Of a stretch of 64,000 nucleotides of DNA, positions 37,653 to 50,677 are shown in pieces. Position 1 is the stretch's first letter, and each line of letters starts with the position of its first letter. The notes below the pieces were generated by a model. It had not been told where the DNA came from. It saw only the letters and a list, made by a program, of their open reading frames with translations, and searched no databases. This DNA is from Mesaphorura yosii. Lineage: Eukaryota > Arthropoda > Collembola > Poduromorpha > Tullbergiidae. The stretch spans positions 124,001-188,000 of the forward strand of contig WIXG01000069.1 in the NCBI GenBank assembly GCA_009869945.1. The letters run 5' to 3'. The translations under genes were made by a program, and so were the position numbers.

Positions 37653-40307
37653 ATGTCATTGAAGTACGGCATTTGTAAGTATTGTTCGCGATTCCGGAAG
37701 CAGTTGACTCCTCCGATTGCTTCCCTACTACGAGAACATTCTACTTCTACTGGACCTAGTCCACTTGTTACTTCGGCTCGGCTTAGATCAACAATGAAGC
37801 CCGCATCAGTCACTTTACGCCACACCGCAGAAGTAATCAATAATAAAGTAATCATCAAGTATGGACGAGGTGACACCGTTTTACGAACTATGTGCATGTT
37901 AACGTTGGCCGAGTCTTGGACTTGTAAAGCCCTCGAACCAATTCCAGCAATGCTGTTGCAAAAACACAAGCAATATGAATGGTGGTATAATTGGAGGCAG
38001 TGGAGATCGAAACGAAAGCAAAATCAAGATAGACAAAATCGCTGGAAATGGAGCAACATGATACCATTCGGAATCACGGGACTGTTGGGAACCACTGGAT
38101 ATAGTAGCACGCTGTCCGAAAAAGATAGTAAGTCCAACTATAATTCATTTGAGTATATGCACATATTAACGCTTTTCTATTTTCTCCACTCAGAAAATCG
38201 GGTATTTCTAGCAGCAAAAGAAGGACGAGACGATGAACTGATACGAATTCTTAACTTGACCAAGTTTGACATCAATTGCCGTCATAAGTATGGTTGGACT
38301 CTTCTTCAAGTTGCAGCAGCCAATAAAAGAACATCAACTGTCAAGTTACTCTTGGATCTAGGCGCAGATCCAAATTTGGGAGACGACTTTAGCAATGCCC
38401 TGCAAGTGGCCGAAACCTTGAAAGCCCATTCTCTCGATGGTAATTGTATTAACACGGTTTACGAAATTGCAATCCTGAAATGTATTGTTTTTTTTTCTAA
38501 TTTAGTACAAATAACAAGAGAAGATGAATTTTGCGACCGCTTGAACAGTCGAACCAACTTCAAGGGAACCACTGCATTACATTATGCTTGCCTGTCCAAC
38601 GATCAAGAGTCAATGAAGCTCTTGTTGACATATGGTGCAAGCAAGAATATGGCTAATTTTGCGGGCCATCTTCCATATCAGTATGCCACAAGATCAGGTC
38701 AACACCTACTAAACACGTACCAGCCTCCTCCAAACCCGGTAAATTAGCGTTTTACCACAAAGCAAATCAACTTCTTCAAGCATGCAAAGCAATCTTCTTC
38801 ATATTGAGTATTTAACTCGTCCGCTTTTGTTACTTTTAGAAAATCACCGAAGATAATGAAAAGAGAGCGCTGGAACGGAAAAAGATGGAAGCTGCACGGC
38901 GAAGAAAGTTTACATTTGAGCAACATGCCAAACAGCATATCATCGGTCAAGAGAGTGCCATTGCTACAGTTGGAGCTGCGATTCGAAGGAAACAGGCTGG
39001 TTGGTGCGATGATGACCATCCTTTGGTGTTTCTATTCCTTGGCTCCAGTGGTATTGGAAAAACTGAGCTCGCCAAACAAATTGCAAAGTATTTACACAAC
39101 GATGCCCCGAATTCATTTATTCGTATTGACATGTCGGAGTACATGGAGAAACACGAGGTACACCAAGTTGGCGATGGAATTGAAATACCAATATAGAGTT
39201 CTATGAATTTGATTTTATATTTGGCTAGGTTGCCAAGTTCATAGGCTCTCCTCCTGGGTACATTGGACATGAGCAAGGCGGTCAGTTAACCAAGATGCTT
39301 GCGAAATTTAAGAATCCAGTGGTCCTTTTTGACGAAATTGAAAAGGCTCACCCTGACATGATTCCAATCCTGCTGCAGCTATTTGACGAAGTGTGTACTA
39401 ACATTTTTTCAATTTTATGGTACTTGGAATCTCTATTTGAAACTCTTTTAATGATTCTCAGGGTCGAATCACGGATGGCCGAGGCAAAACAATTCACTGC
39501 AAAGACGCCATATTTATCATGACATCGAATCTGGCCAGTGATGAAATTGCGGATCACGCCTTGCAATTGCGAGAAGAAGCGGAAGCAATTCTTAATACTC
39601 CTTCTGAAGAGAAAGGTACAAGTTAACTTCCAATATATTTAAAAAATTAGAAGGTTAGGGCCTCTTGCCTTTAATCCAATCCTACTCGATTATTTGTAGT
39701 TACGGCAAATCAATTCTCATGCGATGATGTTTCAATCTCAAGAAACTTTAAAGAAAATGTGGTCAGACGAATATTGAAGCGACATTTCGGAAGAGACGAA
39801 TTTCTTGGAAGAATCAACGAGTTTGTCTACTTTGTCCCGTTCACTAGTCCAGAGTTGCGGTCGCTGGTCACGAAAGAGCTGGAACATTGGAAAGCGAAAG
39901 CCAAGACGAGGCATGGAATTGACCTCACGGTAAGCTTGTCATATCTTGGTCCATTAAGGGCTTTTTCTGAGTAACTTAACTTTGAGAATTTTAACCTACA
40001 GTGGGACGAGAATGTTCTGGATGCTTTAATTACTGGATACAATGTGTACTATGGTGCTCGCTCAATCAAACACGAAGTCGAGCGGCGAGTGCTGAATCCA
40101 CTGGCCACCTTATACGACACAATCATTGATGATAACCAAAGCCCCAAAATCCACATTTCGGCAATCGAAGACACCGGCGCAAAGGAGTCATCGACCGACA
40201 AAACGTATATTCTCAATCTTAATGTGATCGGATCTTCAAATAGTAACGGTACAATTTTAAACGCAATTGGCTCGCTATTTGGCAATAAAGAAAAGCAAGA
40301 TATTTAA
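37653..40307 (+). CDS. CLPB: Mitochondrial AAA+ disaggregase CLPB (Skd3)
   Basis: Eight exons: 37653-38127, 38194-38439, 38506-38738, 38840-39157, 39229-39390, 39462-39615, 39700-39929, 40002-40307; 707 residues, the length of human CLPB. The basic, Ser/Thr-rich N-terminus fits a mitochondrial presequence. Ankyrin repeats follow ([28 protein letters not shown]). The single AAA+ domain has Walker [13 protein letters not shown], Walker [12 protein letters not shown], the substrate-binding pore loop GYIGHE, sensor region IFIMTSN, and the C-terminal [16 protein letters not shown] with sensor-2 arginine. The family resolubilises proteins of the mitochondrial intermembrane space. The 66-bp introns 38128-38193 and 38440-38505 have no in-frame stop, so the first three exons read through as one frame. 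Convergent with the hexokinase gene. Confidence 0.97.
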
Positions 40308-40496
40308 TTTACGCTACAATTCACATACAAACAATTCTCAAAAATATATTTGTTGCCTTTACTTGCTAGTGTAATATTTTGTCTCGACCACTCCACGGGA
40401 CAGGCTTCGTTCCGTTGCAATTGAATGTTATTCAACAACATAATCATAAGCTTTATAGTAGTTACGTTTTGCCATTGTGTATGTTGACAAGGACAA

Positions 40497-42175
40497 CTAC
40501 AAACGCTGGGCAATCGCCGCTACAAGTGCTGCTCCTTTTCCACTTCCGTCTTCGACGTGTCGTAATGAAAACTATGAGGGACAGCGTGGAAATCAGTTTC
40601 CATTCTATCGAAGCAATTTAAATTCGAGCAATTCGAGTTAAGTTCAGAGTCTCGCTCACCTTTCGTTCCGGAGCATACTCACTAATGTATTTGTTCATCA
40701 ACGTCTCCAGTCTTGGATGGAATTGAAACAGCGACCCGTCGACGCCGATGGTCACGTCAGGCTTGGCCATCCGATCAAGGAGATATGCAAGACCTGCAGC
40801 GACACATTGAAATTAATTAGTTTGACGCAGATAAAACAAAACTACGTGTACATGCGCACTTACAAATAGACACAAGCTTCGCCGCCCGGTTCGTCACGGT
40901 GTAGCAAATGTACTTTACGATGATCATGTCGTCCGTTCCGAAATCTAGCTGCAGCTCGTCCAGAATTACCCTTGTGTTGTCATACGTGCTTGCTAGGCTA
41001 TCCCTGCAATGTTTACAAATTACATGAAAGGCTCGTGTGCTAATCAAATTACGTTTGTGTTGATTCGAGTGTGCACTTACGCTTCGATCATGGACAAATG
41101 TCGTGCAGTAAATTCTCCGTGCTTCGTCAGCTTCTCTGACGCACGCCCATCGAACAAAATTCCGTTCTGCACAAACTTCAAGAGAATGACACGCACGATT
41201 TCACCAATGTACTTGCCCGAAATGTACTTCTCGAATGTGAAAGATTTCGGCAGTAGCGAGTTTTGATCGACTGCCCTGTCGTACTCCGTCTTGATAAAGT
41301 CCAGCACTCCATTGTCACCAAAGGCGCCGGACTCAATGTCTATAATCACCTCGGAAGAGGGATTTGGTGGTTTGATGGCGCCCCATTTGTGAACTCGACC
41401 AGCTTTTTCAATGTAGCACACATTGCTGCCTGTACCCAGGATCAGGCCGATGGCGCAGTGTTTGTCGGAGAATGCTCCTTGAATGAGCGTCCCTGTCGTG
41501 TCATTGAGAATTGCAACAACTTCGACGTTCAGGTCTCCTCGTTTGCGAATGGCAGCATTGAGCATTTTAACGGCATCCTGTAACAAAAGCGTAATTAAGC
41601 ATGGCACAATCACAAATTGCAATGCGAGCGAAAGTGGTTAACATGAAAGTTGTATGACTGGAGCGTGAAATGACAAAGGGCGGGGGAAGTCCTACCTGTC
41701 CAACAACTCCTGGGCAGTTGAAAGTTTTAGTCCACGACACAAGAATTCCGGACTTGATGCTCTTCTGATCCATCGGGAAAGAGAAGGTGAAGCCCAGCGT
41801 CAGCCTTTTGGTGGCCAGATTGTGCTCCTGCAGGAACTGATGAATGCAGCTGGCCAGGAAGTCAAACAGAGCCACTCCGGGACCCAAGCGCATTGCTTCG
41901 GGTACGTGAAAGAACTTGACCTCCTGATGAAGTAGCTTTCCCTTCTCCAGTTTCAGAAATAACATTCGGAAATTTGTACCGCCCAGGTCCAAGGCCAAGA
42001 ATTCTCCGTCTTCCGTTCCGTCGGGCAATTGAGTGATGAAAGTGTTCGCCATTTCAAGCGAAGACTTCTTGGATGGGTTCAACGCAAGGCCCAAGTCCAT
42101 TTCTTCCTCAAACAGCGTCCGGATCTTTTGGATGGTGGAGTCGGACAAAATCAGATCTTCGAGAAGCTTCTTCAC
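40497..42175 (-). CDS. Hexokinase, single domain (first coding exon not placed)
   Basis: Five exons: 42175-41696, 41577-41081, 41003-40864, 40793-40660, 40571-40497; 441 residues plus a short N-terminus. It catalyses ATP-dependent phosphorylation of hexoses, the entry step of glycolysis. Signatures: phosphate-binding LALDLGGTNFRM, the hexokinase pattern LGFTFSFPMDQKSIKSG followed by WTKTF, catalytic NDTTGTL, LILGTGSNVCYI, and the adenosine motif EDGSGKGAAL. The size matches 50-kDa invertebrate hexokinases. The first listed exon opens with a valine codon straight after a CAG acceptor, so a short upstream exon must supply the ATG. A phase-0 candidate at 44224-44213 (encoding MAGL, followed by GTAAGC) fits the frame, but it sits just below a TATA-like sequence and is uncertain. 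Confidence 0.93.
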
Positions 42176-45100
42176 CTGTACGGAGTAAAGAGCAAGAACG
42201 GTGAGTTGAAGTCACATAGCACGATGCCATTAAGCGAGCTGTTAATTCAATGTCAATGTCAACCCGTCACTCGTGCCAGCATCCAACAGCAACACACCTC
42301 ATCACTTTTGATGTGCCGGATGACGCACTTTGCTTAGTCCCTAGAATTCGGTATGCAAAACGGCGACACAGCACGGGCAGGAGGCTTCGCCTTCGCTTGA
42401 CGCCAACCACGCCGAACCACACACGCACACATCACAGGCAGTGCGAAAGTTCAGGAACAAACTCAGAAGCCAAAACCGGCTTCACTTATTAGCCAATACC
42501 CATGCATCTTTTGTGCAGCATGTATACAAAATATCCATTCATGTTATCAGCAGTCTTTTGTGGGTTCTGTGAATAATTTTGGCACAATACAAAGTTGGGA
42601 TACAAAGTTCATCCTAAATAATAACAACGAGTACATCAAAGCTAACATGAATGCTTTTAGGTCGAGGCTATGATTGATTTCACCATACTGCCTGGGCGTG
42701 AACAACTTTCCCCGGTTTTCCTTTCCGCCATGCGAGCAATCAATAAGCACCGTGCCGTGAAAATGTGCCCGGATTTGACAAAGGATCTGCGTACGTCAAA
42801 TTCTATTTTGACATTTACAAAAGGTATTTGTATTTAGTCTAAAGCATTCGTTTTCGCTGAGTGAATCTTCCACAACGTATGTCATGTGCAAAATGTGATA
42901 AATGAGCTTGAACTTGAAACCGTCTTTTCCCTGTTACTCAATCAGGAATTTGAGACGCGTGATTGTCAGTCTCATTTTTCCACCTATTTGCCGATTGAAT
43001 TCAAAATTCTACCCTAACTTTTGCAACAAATTTTGTGCCCCGACGGACAAATACACGTACCAAATTACATTCGATTGGTTTGTGGCTTCAGTATATAAGT
43101 CCCACAATACAGATTTCTGTCTTTTACTTGTAGCGAATATAATCGCGATTGTAAACTTGACCATCACTCTTCTTCTGCTGTGTGCTGCCTGTTGCTTTTT
43201 CCTATAAATACCGCTGTCATATCATGGCATGTCTAAGATCATTAACGACCTTCGTCTACGAACGGAGAGCAAAGATCATCTTCATGTCTGAGTGCGTCTA
43301 GCGCTCGTTCAATTCCTTATCTCAATCCTAATAAGCTGAGAGCAGCGTGGGAGCAAGTCTGATTCCGCGCTAACGCTGCGTCACGAACCTGTTCCGCCTT
43401 TCTCCGGGCGATGTGACACAAGAACTGGTTGTGCACTCCTTTCTCGTGTTTCGCTGTTCCATTAAGAGTCGCACAAGCGACGGCGACCGCTGTCTTCTTA
43501 CTATTTGCGTTGCTATTGAACGACATCCCTGATGCTCGCGGCACTAATTCGTGAAATCTGTGAAACTTATAATTGCTTCTGTTTTTTGTAATTTTTCAGT
43601 ACACTGGGAGAATCTAGTATTGACTGAACTGGGACAGCGAATAATAATCACATCTTTTTACTGCGTCTTTATTTGAACGGGCACCAGGACTAAGTCTTCT
43701 TGGAACTTATAACAGAACAGAAAAATGTGAACCGCGACCTTGTGGAGTTGCAAATGCTCCAGCCTCCAACTGCAGTTCGTACGTTTACCCGCACTCACGC
43801 TCGTCTGAATGAGAACTAAAAGAAGAAGTCGGTTCCGATGCCACGTTTATGGAACCAAGCTCCTCGCATTCAAGGCAAGGCGAAAGCAATAGCCCAGTGT
43901 GCAATCCGCGCGATGTGTTGATATTCGCGCATGTTTGCGGGTTCAATATTATTATTATGATATCAAAGAAGGACTTGTAAAAGCCTTTCCTTCCCTAATT
44001 CAATTGTGAATACGCGCAAGTTCTTTACACATTTGCTTAGCTTTACGCTTTTACGTCATACATTCATTAGCACTCACTTCGTCCTGCAGCCGGTTTCAAC
44101 ACCCATCCTACGATTGCGTCCCATGGTAAACAGATGTAATAACCTCATAAATGAACGTTTGTCTTCTATAGCCCATTTATTGTCGTATCTGGAAGTCTAG
44201 ACTAATGCTTACGAGGCCGGCCATGTACCTTTATATCCTTAGACGATCAGCTCAATGAGTACAATAAAGAAGTGAACCGCAAACCAAAACGCAGCCAAAT
44301 AAAATAGCAAATGGATATCAGGTTTTTTGTCCTGCTTCGTGAGGACAATAATGATTGGTCATGCTGACTTGTGCAGTGGTCATTAAATTGGAGTCCTGAG
44401 CATATTCAATTGCGATGACCCGAAACACATAATATATAAACATATACCCTGGTTTGCGTACGCGTGCTAATCCGCGAAACAACGAAAGTTTTCTAAGTTC
44501 TTGGAGCACACTTTGTCGAGATCAGACCTATTCGGGTTACTCCTGCTCATAACTTATTCAGACCCATTATCGTCGCGCTCCTTCTTTATCGTCGTCAGTT
44601 GTCTTGTCGTTGTCAGTCAATCTCAATCACTTTCTGCATTGCTCAAATTCCACTGCTACAAACCACGAAGCAGCACGTAGCCAAGATTAACTCATTGCAA
44701 TTATGCTCCAAAGTTAAACGAGTGTTGTGAAAGTCAAATTGACTAACGAATACAAGACCGATGGACAAGTGTCCATGCAATGTAAGCGTGGACATGCTCT
44801 TTTACTCTTACGACTTTACCTGAGCCACCTTCCAAATTTCTTCCACTCCATTCAAAATGTTGATAGTTGAGTGGTCAACCTTCATTGTAAAATGCGGGCA
44901 AGATACAAGACGACGAAGTAAAGGAACACGGCTGGACGGTTAACTAAGTAATTGCTACGTTGCACGGGCACGTGGAATAAATTGGCGTCGGACGTGATCT
45001 TGAATTCGAAATGGCAATGATTGAGGGTAAAATTAGAAATCAGCAGTTTGGAATCCGTCAGAATTTATGATGAAACTGGAGTATGAAGGTACGACCCACA

Positions 45101-46451
45101 AGGCAGTCAAATCAAGTAAAATGAAGGCCGCACATTCACTCACGAGGAGTATGCATTTAACACTGACTGACTGACTCGTAACGCACAAAGTGTGTAGTTT
45201 ATAAACATTTATTCAAGTTCAGAAAAAATCCAAGCGTTCAAGGCAAGAGTCACAAGAACCAGCTTATCTTTATCGCTGCTCAGCAGAAACAGGCTTAAAG
45301 TTGCATGCGTGTGCCCTGTACAATTTGTAGCATTCTATGAGTTAAAATATATTAAAGGCTGTGTCAGATATGACTAGCATTCACTTCCAATGAATGGTTA
45401 TACAATAATTTGATGGAAATGTTAATCTTAATACGATAAGCAACGGGCCACACTGTCGTACATCTGGAGACCACATTTACAAGATATGAGGCGGTACAAA
45501 AGTTGTGAAACGGCCTGAAAAATACGCCTGGACGGGTCGAGGATAAACATGGACACGACATGACGCATCGGTAGACTTTGCGACATGATGCATGCTCCGA
45601 GCCATCGAAGGCTTAATTTAGGTGAGCGCACATGAGTTCGACCAAAAACACGAAGCTGAAATGGACAATCATACTCAAGCGTAACCGTTCCTGGATTCTC
45701 GAGAAACCTTCCACCTTCCGTTCCTCCAAGTCGTATGTCGCATGACGCGATGTTACATGAGCATCGAACCAGAGGCACCAGTTCACGAGGGTGGATCATG
45801 AATACTTCGGAACAGCATCCATCCGATGCTCACGCCACGGACTGTCCACTCTAGACTCCAGACAGCCACTCGATTACTGATAAGACTAATCCAAAGTTGA
45901 AAAATGTACTTCAAGGTTTTTTTGTTCATGTGACGAGTTGTCTGCATATCTCGTGATCCACGTATAAAATGTAATAGCATCAATTGTAGATCGAATTAAA
46001 CCTCTCGAGGAAATACAGCGCAGATCATTAAAATCTAATTTAGTATTAGTGTTAGAGTTGATCTTATAAAATGCACAACTGCCACTTGCACCGCGAGCGT
46101 GGTGATGTCATCATGATTTCTCTTCGAATTGTCACACAACGACTGACCGTTCTAAAACGGGTCACGTTGGCGGCCCAGGCTGATGCATGAACTTTTATAC
46201 ATGAACTTCTGTACGAGCTTGAATAAGTGTAAATCTAAAGTTAATAGACGATAGTAAATTGTATACAATTACAATTTCGTCGAAAAACTTTGTGTAAATC
46301 CTTTGTCTTTATTAGCATCTAAAATTCCGTAATGACTATAAATAGCTGTGCTAAAAATTAGAATTTTGAATAAAAAAAGTTGCAAGAAGCTTCAAAGAAT
46401 TGCACTAAAATAACATCTGAAGGTCATGGGTCGTGTTACGTTATCGATCCA
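42176..46451. other. 4.3-kb region: hexokinase upstream DNA and first intron; no other supported gene
   Basis: The hexokinase first exon and promoter should lie here. Open frames such as 42902-43207 (plus; hydrophobic C-terminus) and 45428-45799 (minus; several cysteines) have no exon partners or family resemblance that I can see, and are not called. The composition is otherwise like the other gene-free regions of the window. Confidence 0.4.
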
Positions 46452-48923
46452 TCACTGTTTCTTGGAATAAAAGTCATATAGTCCATACTCCCTAAGCAAA
46501 TCTTCGTATTTCTGTACACTAGCTTCTAACGAAGAGTCTTCCAATTTGATTAGATCCTCTTCTCCTCCCAGTTTATCGGGAATCGTCGACGCGTGCGAAG
46601 AGGGATTACTTATTGCTGTTGCCGTTACTGGCGGTGGCATCGGCGTGGGCACGGCATTTATTGTTTTTGTGCTCTTGAAGTCGTTCACGACGTGGTTCCA
46701 GGAATCGTTCCAGCCAGGATTCATTAAACCTGGTCTCAGGGAATTGGACTTTGTCGAGTTCGAGGTTGCGGATGTTTTTTCACTTGCGGCTTTGTTTACA
46801 TCAGCTTCATAAGCACTGTAGTTATTGTTATTTTTGTACTCTGACTTCGTTCGAGGAAGCGTAGCTGCTGCAACAGGAGAGGTTATTCCTGGTTCATTGA
46901 ATCGAATCAGATCGGGCGTAATTGGCATCGGGTTGCTAAAAATATGCAAAGTATCAAGTAGTAATAAATACAAGCAATCCGCCTGGTAGCAGAGACACAA
47001 AAGTTTCACACTTCACTCACGAAATGCTCAGCGCGGACACGGTACCATTCATGTGCGACCTGTGCAGCTTTCCAGTAGAACACGAAACTTTCTCCCGTTG
47101 CAGTATATTCTTTCTCCCACATGTGTTTCCACACGTCGCTGTCACCGAGTTAATTTCTTGACAGAATATGTCATCACTTCGATTTCGACCAGCTTTGATG
47201 TTTGAAATCAATTCCTCTACAAATTGTTGGAACATTTGCGAATGTAGCAGTTTCGTCTTTATATATTTGCGATGTGAAGATTTAGCGAGCTGAATAAAAC
47301 TGTGCGAATAAACACAAAGAGCGTAAATACGAAGGAGGACTACCGTAAAAATTAATGCTTGGTCTCACCTGTCATTGTCAAGCTTAAGCTGATTCTTGTC
47401 AATCGTGAGCGCATTCTCAACGTGCCCCATCAGTCTTACGAACACATGGAGAAATACTTTGGCGAGTCCGTCTGCACCGATCTTCTTCACAATTTTCAAG
47501 TTTGTCTTGAGAAATGTGAAAATGTCATTCGGCAATTCAAGCATATCTTCAGGGAATGGTGAAGTAACTGTGTTTGCATCCGCGTCCACGCAGATGACGT
47601 CATTCAGATTGGTCTGGGAGAGTTTCCTCGTGAGTATTCCGTTCCTCCAAGTCTGTACGGGAACGCCAACGACAATTGGACACGGCGTCTCCAAATAATC
47701 GGACAATGAATGTGGGAGAACTGGAATCAAGACATGCTGCCAGCACATGGGATACATCAAAATATTGCATGCCATCACAATCGATGAGAGCCGCGACAGT
47801 TTCGCCGAAGTGATAAATATTCGACGTTCTGCAAGTAGCGAAGCGAACAATGTAATCATCGAATCAATGCTGAGCGAGTTGTAGAATTCAGCAAGACATC
47901 TCTGAAAAGAAATCAAACCAGAAAGGTAATTACTTGTTTGCTTTGTGATGCGAATACTTTTTCTACTTAATAATTAAGCGTGCTTGCACAGACGAACTTT
48001 CTCAAGGACACTTGTGCCAAGTTCATGCTTCGGAAGTTGGAATTTGGAACATTAATTCGGAACGAACCTTCGATTTGACACGCAGTGCTAAATGTCACGA
48101 CCCCAGGCCTGTGAGCCGAGGACGTGTGTGTACTCAACGAAACCTCTTCACCGTACTCATAAAACTTACATTATCAAGTGTAGAAGGAAGTTGATTTGTG
48201 TTTGGACAAGTTGTAACAAATGGTGGTAATGATTGTTTGCTTTCCACTGACATGACATAGTTCTCTAACGCAGACTCGGCTACTGAACTGTGTTGCAGGT
48301 TTCGTAAGAATGACTCATGCACATCGTCCCAGTTCCTCAGACAAACACAGTAGTTGAGAATCTTGTAGAATATTGCGTTCCAATACGGCATGCTGGAGAT
48401 TATCATTATACATTCATGACGGCCATTTTCACCGGTGGCACCTGGACCGGAGGTTGCAGGTTGCTGGCGACAGTAGCCAAATGTCCACTCACCGCCACCG
48501 TTTGTAAGTACGAAGCTGAAGTTTTCGATCGTTGTGCTGCAAAAGAACAGGGTGACGTTTATAATTTTCTCATAGTGAGGTAAAATGTACGAGTATTTAC
48601 TGCAGACTGCCAGACTGTTAAGTTTAAGAGCTTACATTGTTTCATCAATTGGGAACGCAAAGTGTTTGACTCGCTCGACCAAATCTTTGTCCTGTTCGTT
48701 AATTGGAGGATACAAATATTTTATCGTCGGGGCTTCACTGACAAATTGGCCAGCAGGCCGGCACTTTTGTTCGAAGATGATGTAATGGTCGTAAATGTGT
48801 CGGATTGACTTCTTGCACCTAGATGAATCAATTTGGGGCAATTCCATGTTTAATTCATTCTAGTGAATGAGGGCTTTGGCCTCAATGAGAGAACTGCGGA
48901 ACTTACCGAATTCGGGTTCCCAT
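46452..48923 (-). CDS. DENND1: DENN domain protein 1 (connecdenn), Rab35 exchange factor
   Basis: Six exons: 48923-48907, 48818-48636, 48536-48170, 47901-47369, 47299-47021, 46935-46452; 620 residues. The start MGTRIR, split by an intron after 17 bases, resembles the MGSRI start of vertebrate DENND1 proteins. The uDENN region holds KHFAFPIDE; the central DENN core has MITLFASLLAERRIFITSAK, ILMYPMCWQHVLIPVLPH and LETPCPIVVGVP; dDENN has MFQQFVEELISNIKAG. The C-terminal tail of about 160 residues is low-complexity (Ser/Asn/Pro) and ends in a short charged helix-like segment. Family members activate Rab35 at clathrin-coated vesicles and endosomes and bind clathrin and AP-2 through their tails. 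The tail is much shorter than in vertebrates; I did not find a clear clathrin box. Confidence 0.9.
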
Positions 48924-50677
48924 GATGGCTTGGGGTCGGCGTTACAGGTTATAACCACAGGATGCAATTCAAACGGCAACAAGCGGATATTTAATTAAAA
49001 CATTATTGCTTTGAAACTTGACACCGAATGCTAGTGAATTGGAGCACAGCACAACGGAGAGAAGAACCACAGCCACAGCAACAACAACGAGCTGGCTTCA
49101 ACCACACTTAAGACTCGACTCAAACCAGCCGAACCAATTGAGTCAATAATAAAAAAAATTGAAAATGTCTGGTGTTCTGCTGCTGGCAAGAATTTATTAA
49201 TAAATTTTAATTTTGTCTCTTCACTGGTGCAAGTACAAGCCGCAGTTGCTGGAGTTCTGGTTGTATGTACTGAATTTGGAGAACCATACAGTACAGTCAC
49301 TGTTATACAATCCTTTGCTTATCAATCATTTGCGTAGCTTTTATGTTTGATCGCCGTGTGCAGTGGTAACGAGATGGGAAGTTGAATGAAATTCAGCTTG
49401 ACCTGTTATCGCTGTGTGATGAATGCCAGGATGACGCATAAAACCGAAGCGTATTTCGTATTTCACAGGACAGTTACGTCAGCAAGAGATAAGAAATTGA
49501 TTCGGTAGTCGGAGATCTTGCAAGCGTCCAACCTGATCCGAGTTTCATACACTGCGTCTCAACCGTAAACCTTGTGGTGTCTCGTGTATTTAATATTGGC
49601 CACACATTTCTCAACGGTGTCTGCGTCGGCCACGCAGTTAAAGCCGAACGTGACCAGTTTCACATCAAAATTGAAAGCCTTTTCAGGATTTGGGTAAAGG
49701 CAATCCGCTATTGAATCACTGAACACTTTTCACTTATAATTAATTACACAGTGGACCGAGCTGCGCTTTAGTGTCATTAAAATCAACGATGCCGTTTAAA
49801 TCAAAGCCCAGACTGTCATTAAGTGCAAACTAAAACTGGGAACTGTTGCTGCGACTGATGACAGGAGCAGAGTGAAGCAACAGGCATCGACCATGAATGA
49901 GGAAAATATGAACAGTCTAATTATAATATGAGATAAATGCAATGCAACAGTTATGGCTATGAATGAGTCATGTCATTCACTATTCATTTGGAACTGGTTA
50001 CTTATGCCGCGTGGCTCACGAACGCAAAGTACAATAGCCACGAAAGGAGCAGAGGTTGCATGGTTGCAATGAGTACTTGATCTTGAGCCACTTGACGTGT
50101 TACTTCTCCGTACTTAGTGCGCTAATCAGTTGAAACCTAAACAAACAGCAACCAACAGTATAAAGTAAACTAATAATTTATTACAGTATTTACAGGATAA
50201 TACAATCACGATACACGCACAAGCATCAGAGGCAAGCAGTAGAAAAAGCAAGTATGAGACATGAGCAATTAAAACATTGAGGTATCGTAACAGTAAACAG
50301 TTCAGCTCGCAATCTTAACGCGCTACACATGCTGAGTCAGCATTTGGAGTAATACTTGATGATCCATTGCATTCCCTGCAAGACAATTTTGATGCTTCGA
50401 TATCGACCACATTTGAGACTAAGAATGAACCTTAGAACACTTGGCCGGAAGGCTCTTGCACCCGCTAACGTTGTACTACAGGAGAGAGCCTTACATTGTC
50501 CAGTCTGATTTAACGATCATGCCAAACTCCATATTGAGTATTGGATAAGCACATGTTATTTAAGCATTTTAACCATTACAACATTAGGTTACGATTCTGA
50601 GTTTAGGTAAGTGGTTTAACAGAATATTGAATTCAGAAATTAGTTAACAAGGAACGTTTTGGAACTGATTGCCTAAA
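48924..50677. other. Intergenic region between DENND1 and the GIY-YIG-like gene
   Basis: Contains the DENND1 promoter and the 3' UTR of the next minus-strand gene. The best minus-strand polyadenylation signal (AATAAA, plus-strand tttatt at 50176-50181) would give that gene a 3' UTR of about 500 bases. No other gene is visible. Confidence 0.4.

Noticed and set aside
42902-43207. 101-residue plus-strand frame with a hydrophobic C-terminus
   Set aside because: No homology recognised, no promoter or partner exons; the hydrophobic end comes from a T/C-rich tract.
44213-44224. Four-codon candidate first exon (MAGL) for hexokinase
   Set aside because: Phase fits, but a TATA-like ATATAAAG lies directly upstream of the ATG, leaving no room for a 5' UTR, and four codons are too few to judge.
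45428-45799. 123-residue minus-strand frame with several cysteines
   Set aside because: Not recognised as any domain, no exon neighbours with matching phase; left as unassigned.
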